Of a stretch of DNA of 7,006 nt, positions 1 to 5,580 are shown piece after piece; positions within the stretch are counted from its first letter, which is position 1, and the number at the start of each line of letters is the position of its first letter. Where the stretch lies: positions 1 to 7,006 of the forward strand of contig QFPD01000108.1 of assembly GCA_003248845.1 (NCBI GenBank), given 5' to 3'. The position numbers and the translations under genes were made by a program. The notes beneath the pieces were generated by a model. The model did no database searches. It saw only the letters and a list, made by a program, of their open reading frames with translations, and was not told the DNA's origin. The DNA is from Microbacterium sp. GTDB lineage: Bacteria; Actinomycetota; Actinomycetes; Actinomycetales; Microbacteriaceae.

Positions 1-318
1 GAGCACGCGCGTGAGGACGTCCTGGTACTGGATGAAGAAGCGCCCGAGGCTGCCCGCGAGCACTCCCATCGCGACGAACACGACCGTGAAGCCGGCGATG
101 AACAGAGCGACACCGGCGAGCAGGCGTCCGCGTCCGCCCGTGACGCCGCGGGAGCGCGAGGAGCCGGATGCCGAGGCACTCGCGCCGCCCAGGAAGCCGA
201 GGTAGCCCGGCACGAGCGGGAGGACGCACGGCGAGACGAACGAGATCAGCCCCGCGAGCATCGCGATCGGGACCGCGAGCCACAGCGCCCCGTCGAAGAC
301 GACCGCTCCTGTGTTCAC
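1..318 (-). CDS. ccdA: Cytochrome c biogenesis protein CcdA, N-terminal part (cut by window edge)
   Basis: CcdA is a membrane thiol-disulfide transporter. It passes electrons from cytoplasmic thioredoxin to extracytoplasmic thioredoxin-like proteins, which keep apocytochrome c cysteines reduced for haem attachment. The first 106 residues are present. The family hallmark SPCVLPLVPGYLGFL is at residues 29-43, with Cys31 as the expected first redox cysteine at the end of membrane segment 1 (about 13-34). A Ser/Gly/Arg-rich cytoplasmic loop follows (46-66), then membrane segment 2 (about 68-90). The second redox cysteine lies beyond the window. The GTG start at 318 is the only usable one: in frame upstream the sequence reads through the end of the TlpA-like gene with no other start. 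It begins 16 bases after that gene, so the two are surely cotranscribed. The Shine-Dalgarno site is weak. ResB and CcsB genes are expected next, outside the window. Confidence 0.93.
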   Translation of the reverse strand, partial: MNTGAVVFDGALWLAVPIAMLAGLISFVSPCVLPLVPGYLGFLGGASASASGSSRSRGVTGGRGRLLAGVALFIAGFTVVFVAMGVLAGSLGRFFIQYQDVLTRVL

Positions 319-334
319 GGCTGCGACTCGCGTC

Positions 335-946
335 TCACGAGGATTCGCCCAGCACGTCGTTCACGATCGTCTGGAGGATCGATGCGCTCTCGACCTGGCC
401 GACGAAGCGCGCCGCGACACGTCCCTGCCGGTCGAGCACGAGTGTGATCGGCACGGCCTGCAGCGGCGTCCAGTCGGCGAACGCGAGCTTGAGGTCGGCG
501 TCGTCCTTCGCGAGGAGCGACGGGTACGAGATGCCGTAGGTCTTCTCGAACGAGGTCGCCTGCTCGGGCCCGTCGTAGATGTTGACGCCGAGGAACTGGG
601 CCCCCTTCACGTTCGTGGCCTGGAAGCTCTCCTCGAGGATCGGCGCCTCGGCCCGGCACGGCCCGCACTGCGCGTACCAGAAGTTCAGCACGAGCACGTC
701 GTCGGCATAGTCGGCGCTCGACACGGTCGACCCGTCGATGGCGGTACCGGTGAACGCCACCGCACCTTCGCGCTGATCGGCAGGGATCTCCTGCACGCGG
801 CCGTCGCCGGAGATGAAGCCGGTGTCACCGCCCTGCTTGTACTGGTCGGCGAGCTCGTCGTTCGGGCTCGTGCACGCCGCGAGGGTCAGCGCCAGGGTGA
901 CCGCGGCGAGGGATGCCACGAGGCGCCGCTTCAGAAGCCCGGGCAT
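335..946 (-). CDS. TlpA/ResA-family lipoprotein thioredoxin (cytochrome c maturation)
   Basis: A 203-residue membrane-anchored thiol-disulfide oxidoreductase, expected to act outside the membrane, take electrons from CcdA and reduce apocytochrome c haem-binding cysteines. Seen in the sequence: a basic start (KRR), a hydrophobic stretch and the lipobox LAAC with Cys25, so the mature protein should be a lipoprotein; then a thioredoxin-like fold with the active site WYAQCGPC (Cys94 and Cys97) and the V165-P166 pair expected to be the cis-proline. Length fits TlpA/ResA proteins. The reading frame stays open upstream to 1057, but that part lies inside the preceding phosphatase gene in another frame. 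The ATG at 946 gives a clean signal peptide and overlaps the phosphatase stop by one base (TGATG), a usual translational coupling arrangement. Neighbours (phosphatase upstream, CcdA 16 bases downstream) support the role. Confidence 0.92.
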   Translation of the reverse strand: MPGLLKRRLVASLAAVTLALTLAACTSPNDELADQYKQGGDTGFISGDGRVQEIPADQREGAVAFTGTAIDGSTVSSADYADDVLVLNFWYAQCGPCRAEAPILEESFQATNVKGAQFLGVNIYDGPEQATSFEKTYGISYPSLLAKDDADLKLAFADWTPLQAVPITLVLDRQGRVAARFVGQVESASILQTIVNDVLGESS

Positions 947-1575
947 CAGACGGCCCCCACATCCACGGCACCCGCCGTCGTTGCCGGCTCCGCGTAGGCG
1001 ACCTCGCGCCACTGGTCGCCGCGGCGCTCGAAACTCGTGACGCTCGACAGCGCGCACCGGCGCTTGCGCGGGTCGTGCCTGAGCGGCTCGCCGGCGATCG
1101 CGAGGTGGGTGATCCAGATGGGGAGCTGGTGCGAGACGATGACGACGTCACCCGACGACGCCGCGTTCCAGGCATCCTTCATCGCGGCATCCATGCGCTC
1201 GACGACCTCGAGGTAGGGCTCGCCCCAACTCGGGATCGCCGGGTCGGTCAGATGCTTCCAGTTCGCGGGGTTCAGCACCGCTCGGCGCATGCGCTTGCCT
1301 TCGAAGACGTTCGTCGGTTCGATGACCCTCTCGTCGATGACGGGTTCGAGTCCGAACGCCGCGGTGAAAGGCTCGGCGGACTCGCGCGTGCGCTGGAGCG
1401 GTGAGGCGTAGAGCGCCGACACGGGCCGTCCGAGTGCCTCGACGTGCGCGGCCGCTGCCGCGGCCATCGTGCGTCCGCCGGCGCTCAGCGCGAAGTTCGG
1501 CAGACGCCCGTACAGCACGCGATCCGGATTGTGGACCTCGCCGTGGCGCACGAGGTGGAGGCGATCGGCGGGCAC
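946..1575 (-). CDS. Histidine phosphatase family protein (phosphoglycerate-mutase-like)
   Basis: A 209-residue cytoplasmic protein of the histidine phosphatase superfamily, GpmB/CobC-like branch. The N-terminal phosphohistidine motif LVRHGE is at residues 8-13 with His11 as the nucleophile. SPLQRTRESA carries the second conserved arginine at Arg62, Glu86 is a candidate proton donor, and the second catalytic histidine is in VSHQ (His149). The substrate cannot be told from sequence; the length is typical of broad-specificity phosphatases rather than glycolytic mutase. The start is GTG at 1575, because a TAGACT box sits six bases upstream, so the mRNA would begin at or next to the GTG. It is the first gene of the unit that continues into the TlpA-like gene and ccdA. 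Why a phosphatase leads a cytochrome c maturation operon is not explained by its sequence. Confidence 0.92.
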   Translation of the reverse strand: MPADRLHLVRHGEVHNPDRVLYGRLPNFALSAGGRTMAAAAAAHVEALGRPVSALYASPLQRTRESAEPFTAAFGLEPVIDERVIEPTNVFEGKRMRRAVLNPANWKHLTDPAIPSWGEPYLEVVERMDAAMKDAWNAASSGDVVIVSHQLPIWITHLAIAGEPLRHDPRKRRCALSSVTSFERRGDQWREVAYAEPATTAGAVDVGAV

Positions 1576-1581
1576 GCCTCA

Positions 1582-1587
1582 AGTCTA
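1582..1587 (-). promoter_or_regulatory. Predicted -10 box (TAGACT), leaderless promoter of the phosphatase/TlpA/CcdA unit
   Basis: On the minus strand TAGACT is followed by six bases (TGAGGC) and then the GTG start. This matches the actinobacterial TANNNT -10 box with transcription starting at the start codon. No convincing -35 hexamer is seen 16-18 bases upstream. There is no Shine-Dalgarno site between box and start, in line with a leaderless mRNA. The identical hexamer precedes aspS in this window. Confidence 0.6.
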
Positions 1588-1606
1588 CGGGGGCTCAGGT
1601 TGTGGG

Positions 1607-1623
1607 CGGGCTGGGAGTGCCCG
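1607..1623 (-). terminator. Weak hairpin after the lipid-cluster operon
   Basis: Just downstream of the proline-rich membrane protein gene on the minus strand, CGGGC and GCCCG form a 5-bp all-GC stem around a 7-base loop. There is no U tract. It may help to end transcription of the 4805-1630 unit before the phosphatase promoter, but a short GC stem is easily found by chance in such GC-rich DNA. Confidence 0.25.
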
Positions 1624-1629
1624 GGGCGA

Positions 1630-2016
1630 TCAGCGCGGTGCGATGATCGCCAGGCACGGGCCGAGCACGACGATCCAGGCCGCGGCGACGATGATGAGGA
1701 CCCCCGTCGAGGAGGGACGCGTCCGGGGGAAGAACATCCCGACGGTCGCGACGATCGCGATGAGGACGAACGGGATGAAGAATCCCCAGAGGCCCGCTGA
1801 CGCAAGGACGCCCAGCGCCAGGAAGAACGCCAGCACGTGCGCGGCGCACCCGATGCCGACGCCCGCGCCGATCCCGAGCGGCTTGGGCGCGTCGGGGCCT
1901 GGCGGCGGGGGTGCGCCCGGCCCGGGTGGACCCGGCGGGGGCGGGACGGGCGGTGGCCCTTGCGGAGGCAGCGCGGGAGGCGGTCCCTGCGGCGGCTGGT
2001 CAGACGGGTTGCTCAT
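1630..2016 (-). CDS. Proline-rich small membrane protein, function unknown
   Basis: A 128-residue protein that I do not recognise. Residues 1-45 are almost only Pro, Gly, Gln and Ala, with repeated QGPPP and PPPPGP units, and are probably an unfolded cytoplasmic tail. Three hydrophobic segments follow at about 47-72, 74-96 and 103-125, joined by a short basic loop (RTRPSS). There is no signal peptide cleavage site and no catalytic motif. The ATG start at 2016 is well supported: AGAGGAG lies eight bases upstream. It overlaps the end of the Lgt-like gene by 17 bases, so it is the last gene of that unit. Similar Pro-rich tails before 2-4 helices are common in actinobacterial membrane proteins of unknown function. 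A role in the lipid cluster is inferred from position only; it could be a passenger. Confidence 0.85.
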   Translation of the reverse strand: MSNPSDQPPQGPPPALPPQGPPPVPPPPGPPGPGAPPPPGPDAPKPLGIGAGVGIGCAAHVLAFFLALGVLASAGLWGFFIPFVLIAIVATVGMFFPRTRPSSTGVLIIVAAAWIVVLGPCLAIIAPR

Positions 2017-2866
2017 GCGCGTCGCTCCTCTGGTCGGCTGTCGATGCGGGAGGGATGGATGCGGGAGGAATGGGGGCGGGAGCGCGGGATGCCGCGACCC
2101 CTCCGAAGGCTCCCCGCCGCGCCATCAGGGCGATGCGGACCAGGAGGATCGGGATCGTGACCATCAGGAACAGCTGCGGTCGCGTGAACCCCGCCCACGC
2201 GACCTCGTTGCCGCGGACGAACTCGACGCAGAAGCGGAAGATCCCGTAGGCGGCGATGTAGAGGGTCAGCGTCTCCCCCGCCGCGATGTCACGGTGCCGC
2301 AGCCAGAACCACAGCAGCGCGAACGCCACGGCGTGGAACGCGATCTCGTAGACGAAGCTCGGGTGCAGCGGCACCCCCGCGGGTGCGCCCACCCACGCCG
2401 CCGCCTCCGGGTCGAGGACGATGCCCCATGCCGCACCGGTGGGGGTCCCGGGCCGCTCGGTGAGGAGGCATCCGATGCGGCCGATGCACATCGCGAGCGC
2501 GACGGCGGGCGCGAAGAGGTCGCCCGTGCGGTCGGGGTAGCGCACGATCCGCTTCGCGACGTGCACTCCCAGCCACGCGCCGACGAGCGCCGAGAGCATC
2601 GAGGCGTTGCCGTGGGCGAGCTGGTCGATGAGGCTGAGGTTCTTCGACGGGTCGAGGTGCTGCGCCCACGTGCCGAGGCGCGAGAACACCGCCGCGCCCG
2701 CCAGCGCACCCAGCACGAGGTACGGCACTCTCGGATCGCTGACGCCCCGGCGGCGCCTCTCGATGAGGAACACGACACCGGCCGCGAGCAGGCCGAGCGC
2801 GACGAAGACCTCGTGGCTGCCGAGTGGCGGCAGCCACGGGGCAAGGTCCTGCAGCGTCGGGAACAC
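2000..2866 (-). CDS. Divergent Lgt-like membrane protein (prolipoprotein diacylglyceryl transferase family)
   Basis: A 288-residue multi-pass membrane protein. True Lgt moves a diacylglyceryl group from phosphatidylglycerol to the lipobox cysteine of prolipoproteins. Family features seen: GRIG at 129-132 (equivalent of the essential Arg143 of E. coli Lgt), LHPSFVYE at 167-174 (the HPSQLYE block), and FRFCVEFVR at 210-218. Differences: the Lgt residue Asn after GRxG is Cys133, and the segment where E. coli has the HGGLIG histidine (His103) reads VGAWLG here (Val95). The C-terminus is a Pro/Ala tail (about 258-276). The start is GTG at 2866, two bases after the upstream stop (TGA CC GTG); upstream in frame the sequence is an Arg-rich shadow of the small membrane gene. 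It may be a standard but divergent Lgt, or an enzyme with another acceptor; the pairing with a radical SAM protein favours the latter. E. coli residue numbers are from memory. Confidence 0.85.
   Translation of the reverse strand: MFPTLQDLAPWLPPLGSHEVFVALGLLAAGVVFLIERRRRGVSDPRVPYLVLGALAGAAVFSRLGTWAQHLDPSKNLSLIDQLAHGNASMLSALVGAWLGVHVAKRIVRYPDRTGDLFAPAVALAMCIGRIGCLLTERPGTPTGAAWGIVLDPEAAAWVGAPAGVPLHPSFVYEIAFHAVAFALLWFWLRHRDIAAGETLTLYIAAYGIFRFCVEFVRGNEVAWAGFTRPQLFLMVTIPILLVRIALMARRGAFGGVAASRAPAPIPPASIPPASTADQRSDAHEQPV
2025..2031 (-). promoter_or_regulatory. Strong Shine-Dalgarno site for the proline-rich membrane protein
   Basis: AGAGGAG on the minus strand, eight bases before the ATG at 2016, inside the 3' end of the Lgt-like gene. 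It is the best ribosome binding site in the window. It fixes this start and suggests the last gene is translated independently of its upstream neighbour. Confidence 0.7.
2043..2070. repeat. Short tandem repeat, 15-base period, in the tail of the Lgt-like gene
   Basis: GATGCGGGAGG occurs at 2043 and again at 2058 on the plus strand. On the coding strand it gives two PPAS units in the C-terminal tail of the Lgt-like protein (PIPPASIPPAS, residues 266-275). The period equals five codons, so the repeat keeps frame. It is probably slippage-derived low-complexity sequence. Confidence 0.6.
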
Positions 2867-2868
2867 GG

Positions 2869-3198
2869 TCAGCCGATCGCGCCCGAGAGGATCTGAGCCC
2901 AGCCGATCACCCAGAACGGCACCGCGACCGCGGCGAACGCGGCCACGACGCCGAGGTACACGAGCACGTTGCGCGTGTCGCCCAGCTTGCAGCGCGAACG
3001 CAGGAGCCCGGCGCGACGCGCGCGGGCGTAGCCCCCGATCGCGACGAGGGCGAAAGCGAGCACGGCGATGGGCCCGAGCACGCACGCGATCACGGCGACG
3101 GTCGTGAAGACGCACAGGCGCAGCGGATCGAACGGCGGCGCGGGATCCGGCACCGATGGGTCGCGCTGATTCAGGTGCGAGTAGTCGGCGGCGCTCAC
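2869..3198 (-). CDS. Small two-helix membrane protein between the radical SAM and Lgt-like genes
   Basis: A 109-residue protein that I do not recognise. Residues 1-25 form an acidic, Pro-rich N-terminus with no signal peptide. Two hydrophobic segments follow at about 28-56 and 77-103, joined by a strongly basic loop (YARARRAGLLRSRCKLGDTR, 57-76). By the positive-inside rule this loop should be cytoplasmic, with both ends outside or re-entrant. Cysteines are at 29, 39 and 70. The start is GTG at 3198, overlapping the radical SAM stop by four bases (GTGA), and the stop is two bases before the Lgt-like start. Such spacing implies coupled translation and matched amounts of the three products. It could be a membrane anchor or partner for the soluble radical SAM enzyme; that is inference from position only. 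Confidence 0.82.
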   Translation of the reverse strand: MSAADYSHLNQRDPSVPDPAPPFDPLRLCVFTTVAVIACVLGPIAVLAFALVAIGGYARARRAGLLRSRCKLGDTRNVLVYLGVVAAFAAVAVPFWVIGWAQILSGAIG

Positions 3199-4805
3199 GT
3201 CGTCACCGTCACGGGAAGTCGCCGCCGCCCATCCGCCACGGCGGCACCGGTCGCGGTCGAGATGCGCGTGCGCGACAGCGGCGCCCACGCCTGCACGGCG
3301 CAGAAGGGCGCGCACTGGTGCGCGGCGGTCGTCTCGTTCACGGTGGCGACGTGCACGCAGCACTGCGTCAGGCGTTCTTCGATCATCGTGTTGATGTCCA
3401 TGAAGGGCTTGACGGTGATGCGGAGAACCCGCTCGGCGAGCATCCGCCGCAGCCGCTGGTGCTGACCGGGCAGCTTCGACGCCGCGAGGGTCGCGAGCGT
3501 GCCGATGCCGAGGTCGCAGTTCACGCAGATGTCGCGCCAGATGTCGCTCATCGACGGATGCGAGAGCGACGACTGCTCGCTCAACAGGTCGAGGAGGGAC
3601 GTCTTGACGACGTCGCGGATCGCCTTGTTGACGTTCGAGTCGGCGATGCGGTTCGCGAGCAGGTCGGGGTTCAGATCGAGGAACTCCTTCAGGCGATCGT
3701 GCCCGATGAGTCCGACGAGCGACTTCCACTCGCCACCGTCGTCCTTCAGGAAGTAGCCCACCGAGCAGCAGTGCGGATGGCTGCACGGGAGCGCCGTGAG
3801 GTCGCGCCAGGTGATGAGGTCGTCGGTCTGAGGACCGAGCCGCGCGAGCACGCCGGTGTGCGTGAGCCGTTCGTTCGGGTCGATCCCCGCCGATCTCCCC
3901 GAGCCGAAGACGGGCTGGATCGTGACACCGCCGACGTACGGCGTCGCCATCGCCCGGCGGATGACGGCGCCGATCTCGCCGTCGTTGACCCCGAGGGCCG
4001 CCGTCATCGTGAGGGTCGTGAACACCCCGGCATCCGCCAGTCGCTCGAGCGCGCGCTGCTTGAAGCGACGGATGTCGGCGCCGCGATGATAGGCGGATGC
4101 CTCGGCCGACTCGCCGTCGTACTGCAGGTAGACCTCGACGCGTTCGCGATGCTTCTCCAGCGTTTCGACGAAGGCGTCGTCGTTCGCGATGCGCAGGCCG
4201 TTCGAGTTCAGCAGAATCCGCACGATGGGACGAGCGACGAGCTGCTCCAGCAGCTGCTCCAGCCAGGGATAGAGCGTCGGCTCACCCCCCGAGAGCATGA
4301 GCACGTCGATGCGCTGATTCTCCTTCGCGAGGCGGGCGTCGACGGATGCCAGCACCTCCGCCAGCGGAGCGACGGCGCTGGCCGCCGGGCCCGACTCGGC
4401 GAAGCACGTGGGGCAGCGCAGATTGCAGTGGTCGGTGAGGTCCTCGAGCAGGATGCAGGTGTGCTGCGTCTGCATCTGCGGCAGGCCGTCCTCGTAGGCG
4501 GACGGAACCGGCTTGAAGTTCGCAGCGGTGTCGGGCCCGTGCACTTTGGTGGGGGCCGTCCACTGCTCGAGGTACCTGAGCAGCTCCGCGGACTCGTCGT
4601 ACAGCGTCGAGATGAGGCCGTGGTCGGGACAGCCGCGCTCGAGCCAGACGGTTCCGTCGCGATCGGCGAGCCATCCCGACAGTCGGCGCACGTCGGCCAG
4701 GGGCCGGTCGGGGTCCTCCTCGTGGCAACGCGGGCAGAACGCATTGACGTAGCGGTGGATGCGGTAGTCGCGAAGCGGCATCCCCGCACCGGCGGAGGGG
4801 GTCAT
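3195..4805 (-). CDS. Radical SAM protein, COG1964 / tetraether-lipid-synthase (Tes)-like
   Basis: A 536-residue cytoplasmic or membrane-associated radical SAM enzyme. Order of features: FCPRC (Cys24, Cys27) and RGCPDHG (Cys59), a rubredoxin-like N-terminal region; QHTC (Cys117); the radical SAM cluster motif CNLRCPTC (Cys127, 131, 134); SGGEP for SAM binding (172-176); CSHPHCC (Cys341, 346, 347); CVNC (427-430); and a tail with FMD, QCCVH (482-483) and QCAPFC (498-502). From memory, this layout is that of MJ0619 and MA_1486 (Tes), which join lipid chains by carbon-carbon bonds using several Fe-S clusters. The archaeal CGLCPxHxxHT block is kept in spacing here (GLPQMQTQHT, 107-116) but its cysteines are gone. 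The ATG at 4805 has a TAGCGT box six bases upstream; Met9 is an alternative. It leads an operon with a small membrane protein and an Lgt-like protein. Exact reaction unknown; lipid modification is inferred. Confidence 0.9.
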   Translation of the reverse strand: MTPSAGAGMPLRDYRIHRYVNAFCPRCHEEDPDRPLADVRRLSGWLADRDGTVWLERGCPDHGLISTLYDESAELLRYLEQWTAPTKVHGPDTAANFKPVPSAYEDGLPQMQTQHTCILLEDLTDHCNLRCPTCFAESGPAASAVAPLAEVLASVDARLAKENQRIDVLMLSGGEPTLYPWLEQLLEQLVARPIVRILLNSNGLRIANDDAFVETLEKHRERVEVYLQYDGESAEASAYHRGADIRRFKQRALERLADAGVFTTLTMTAALGVNDGEIGAVIRRAMATPYVGGVTIQPVFGSGRSAGIDPNERLTHTGVLARLGPQTDDLITWRDLTALPCSHPHCCSVGYFLKDDGGEWKSLVGLIGHDRLKEFLDLNPDLLANRIADSNVNKAIRDVVKTSLLDLLSEQSSLSHPSMSDIWRDICVNCDLGIGTLATLAASKLPGQHQRLRRMLAERVLRITVKPFMDINTMIEERLTQCCVHVATVNETTAAHQCAPFCAVQAWAPLSRTRISTATGAAVADGRRRLPVTVTT

Positions 4806-4811
4806 GCGCCG

Positions 4812-4817
4812 ACGCTA
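4812..4817 (-). promoter_or_regulatory. Predicted -10 box (TAGCGT), leaderless promoter of the radical SAM operon
   Basis: On the minus strand TAGCGT is followed by six bases (CGGCGC) and the ATG of the radical SAM gene, the spacing expected for leaderless starts. It lies in the 26-base gap after dedA, so the cluster may be transcribed on its own even though dedA lies just upstream on the same strand. No clear -35 box is seen. Confidence 0.5.
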
Positions 4818-4826
4818 CTGCATGGT

Positions 4827-4840
4827 CCCGCTCAGGCGGG
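4827..4840 (-). terminator. Small perfect hairpin across the DedA stop codon
   Basis: CCCGC and GCGGG form a 5-bp stem around a 4-base loop (CTGA) that contains the TGA stop of the DedA gene. There is no U tract. It is immediately followed by the predicted -10 box of the radical SAM gene. It may be a weak terminator or pause site that separates the two units, or chance in GC-rich DNA. Confidence 0.3.
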
Positions 4841-5491
4841 GTCGCTGTCCACAGCGCGTCCGCGGCCGCGCAGCTGTCGCACGCGGGCGGTGGTGAACCA
4901 GACGAGCGCCGCGGCCACGGCGGCGATGACGACGTACTGAAGGATGCCGGCGTACTCCTCGACGATGTGCCACTGCGCGCCCAGGAAGTACCCGGACAGG
5001 ACGAACACCGTGTTCCACACCAACGATCCGGCGAGGGACAGCAGGCCGAACCGCCACATCGGCATACGCACGACGCCGGCGGGGATCGAGATGAGGCTCC
5101 GGAAGATCGGCAGCATCCGACCGAAGAAGACGGCCTTTCCGCCGTGGCGGGAGAACCACGCGACGGTGCGGTCGACGTCGTCGACCTGGAGCAGCGGCAT
5201 CCGATCGACGAGGCGGCGAAGGCGCTCGATGCCGAGCACCGCGCCGAGCCCGTAGAGCGCGAACGCGCCGACGACCGAACCCGCGGTCGTCCAGAACAGG
5301 GCCTCGAACAGTGTGAACGACCCGCGCGCGGCGGCGAGGCCCGCCATCGGCAGGATCATCTCGCTCGGCAGCGGCGGAAAGAGGTTCTCGAGCGCGATCG
5401 CGATGCCGGCACCCGGCGCGCCGATGAGCTCCATGAGGCCGACGACTCCGTCGACGAGCGCGGTGAGCCAGGATCCGTCGAGAGTCGCCAT
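4832..5491 (-). CDS. DedA-family membrane protein
   Basis: A 219-residue integral membrane protein of the DedA / SNARE-associated (VTT) family. Family members are implicated in moving lipids across the membrane, including recycling of undecaprenyl phosphate (UptA type), and need conserved acidic and arginine residues. Seen here: ENLFPPLPSE (Glu35 to Glu44), the re-entrant-loop motif, and FFGRMLPIFRSLISIPAG (122-139) with Arg125 and Arg131 six residues apart as in E. coli YqjA (Arg130 and Arg136, from memory). Hydrophobic segments lie at about 10-34, 45-56, 63-87, 133-141, 148-171 and 184-201, followed by a basic C-terminal tail. The ATG start at 5491 has a TAGCCT box seven bases upstream. It faces aspS across a divergent promoter region and lies 26 bases before the radical SAM gene. 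The transported lipid is unknown. Confidence 0.92.
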   Translation of the reverse strand: MATLDGSWLTALVDGVVGLMELIGAPGAGIAIALENLFPPLPSEMILPMAGLAAARGSFTLFEALFWTTAGSVVGAFALYGLGAVLGIERLRRLVDRMPLLQVDDVDRTVAWFSRHGGKAVFFGRMLPIFRSLISIPAGVVRMPMWRFGLLSLAGSLVWNTVFVLSGYFLGAQWHIVEEYAGILQYVVIAAVAAALVWFTTARVRQLRGRGRAVDSDPA

Positions 5492-5498
5492 GCCCGCG

Positions 5499-5504
5499 AG
5501 GCTA
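5499..5504 (-). promoter_or_regulatory. Predicted -10 box (TAGCCT) of the DedA gene
   Basis: On the minus strand TAGCCT is followed by seven bases (CGCGGGC) and the ATG of the DedA gene, fitting a leaderless or near-leaderless transcript. No good -35 box is visible. Confidence 0.55.
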
Positions 5505-5566
5505 CGTGCGCAAGGTGACGAGAACCTGAGCAGACGCCGGGCGGCGGGCGGCGGACGGGTGCCGCG

Positions 5567-5572
5567 TAGACT
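5567..5572 (+). promoter_or_regulatory. Predicted -10 box (TAGACT) of aspS
   Basis: TAGACT is followed by eight bases (ggaccctc) and the GTG start of aspS. It is the same hexamer as before the histidine phosphatase gene. There is no Shine-Dalgarno site, so the transcript is probably leaderless or has one or two leader bases. The upstream sequence is a GC run without a -35 box. Confidence 0.6.
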
Positions 5573-5580
5573 GGACCCTC

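Larger units (their letters stand above)
5492..5580. promoter_or_regulatory. Divergent promoter region between the DedA gene and aspS
   Basis: An 89-base gap with a -10 box at each end (5499-5504 minus, 5567-5572 plus). The middle holds a G-rich run, gggcggcgggcggcgga, and a small AGGT-N7-ACCT inverted pair (5513-5527) of doubtful meaning. No T-box-like stem or stem-loop terminator is visible ahead of aspS, and there is no room for a leader if the mRNA is leaderless. Confidence 0.6.

Noticed and set aside
947..1057. N-terminal extension of the TlpA-like protein to an ATG at 1057
   Set aside because: The added 37 residues are Arg/Gly-rich, overlap the phosphatase gene in another frame and would bury the signal peptide and lipobox.
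1469..2896. 475-codon open frame on the plus strand opposite the Lgt-like and proline-rich genes
   Set aside because: The Gly-rich stretch is the complement of the proline codons of the real minus-strand gene, and the rest has no domain.
2867..3115. N-terminal extension of the Lgt-like protein to 3115
   Set aside because: The added 83 residues are an Arg-rich shadow of the small membrane gene; the GTG at 2866 fits the operon spacing and the first membrane segment.
3199..3786. Longer version of the small membrane protein starting at 3786
   Set aside because: The extra 196 residues are an Arg-rich shadow inside the radical SAM gene; the GTG at 3198 with a GTGA overlap is the natural start.
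3156..4940. 594-codon open frame on the plus strand, opposite the radical SAM gene
   Set aside because: It is antisense to a gene with clear motifs, and its product is rich in Arg, Glu, Val and Asp with no domain, as expected for a shadow frame in GC-rich DNA.
5513..5527. AGGT-N7-ACCT inverted pair as an operator between the DedA gene and aspS
   Set aside because: Only four bases per arm and no extension of symmetry; too short to claim a regulator site.
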